Origin: Brassica napus
Taxonomy: Eukaryota > Streptophyta > Magnoliopsida > Brassicales > Brassicaceae
Direction of reading: 5' to 3'
Length of the DNA: 64,000 nucleotides
Assembly (NCBI RefSeq): GCF_020379485.1
Contig: NC_063448.1
Span: 20,235,726 to 20,299,725 of the forward strand
Shown here: one piece after another, positions 63,936-64,000 of the stretch
Layout of the letters: every line of letters starts with the position of its first letter
Position numbering within the stretch: position 1 is the stretch's first letter
The notes under the pieces: generated by a model
Seen by the model: only the letters and a program-made list of their open reading frames with translations
Told to the model about the DNA's origin: nothing
Database searches by the model: none
Position numbers and translations under genes: made by a program

Positions 63936-64000
63936 TCAAACAACCGGATAACAAGCATACTGAGCCAGACCACACATGCCTTCACGCCACTCCACATCTC
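63936..64000 (-). CDS. Papain-like protease, 3' end (fourth array copy)
   Basis: The minus strand ends RDVEWREGMCGLAQYACYPVV with TGA at 63936-63938, the C-terminus of the same protease family as 34572-35788 (there RDVEWPQGMCGVAQYASYPVA). No lesion in the visible 21 codons; the rest is off the right edge. Confidence 0.85.
   Translation of the reverse strand, partial: DVEWREGMCGLAQYACYPVV

Overview
This window is plant nuclear DNA, almost certainly Brassica. It is AT-rich, the genes carry GT-AG introns, and it is crowded with CACTA, Helitron, hAT, MULE-like, LINE and Copia elements. The gene order TBL38, SFT12-type SNARE, plastid ribosomal protein L34, papain-like cysteine protease matches, from memory, Arabidopsis thaliana At1g29050, At1g29060, At1g29070 and At1g29080-29110. 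A C-genome (B. oleracea or B. napus) origin is plausible from the CACTA load but is not proven. No bacterial-type system, CRISPR array, tRNA or rRNA was found.

Layout. 1-1.1 kb: 5' half of TBL38 on the minus strand, cut by the window edge. 1.1-26.3 kb: gene-poor DNA with a MITE, a CACTA element (4830-6590), a long-TIR element (about 9351-10518), LINE remnants, a probable Helitron (16947-21304) and a retroposon with a 16-bp target duplication (22134-22967). 26.3-31.3 kb: SFT12, whose third intron holds a 3.66-kb CACTA element. 31.6-32.4 kb: plastid RPL34. 34.6-35.8 kb: an intact papain-like protease. 36.6-37.7 kb: a Helitron. 38.8-40.0 kb: a complete plastid heme oxygenase gene (HO1/HY1 type), which does not belong to the Arabidopsis gene order. 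43.8-51.1 kb: a full-length Copia retrotransposon (LTRs 939 and 956 bp, target duplication ATAAA) inserted in an RPA-like pseudogene. 52.5-55.1 kb: a second copy of the SFT12-intron CACTA family. 55.2-59.0 kb: two broken protease copies, one carrying a hAT MITE. 60.4-63.7 kb: two Helitrons placed end to end, the second with a telomere-like fold-back element inside. 63.9 kb to the end: 3' end of a fourth protease.

The five credible genes (TBL38, SFT12, RPL34, the 34.6-kb protease, HO1) are independent single-copy or tandem-family genes, not a pathway. The proteases form a tandem array decaying under transposon insertion. The most informative structures are the nested transposons with readable insertion footprints, the long palindrome and GATCGATC arrays inside the intronic CACTA element, and the out-of-place HO1. 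All exon boundaries and element ends were read by eye. Family names rest on remembered motifs, not searches.
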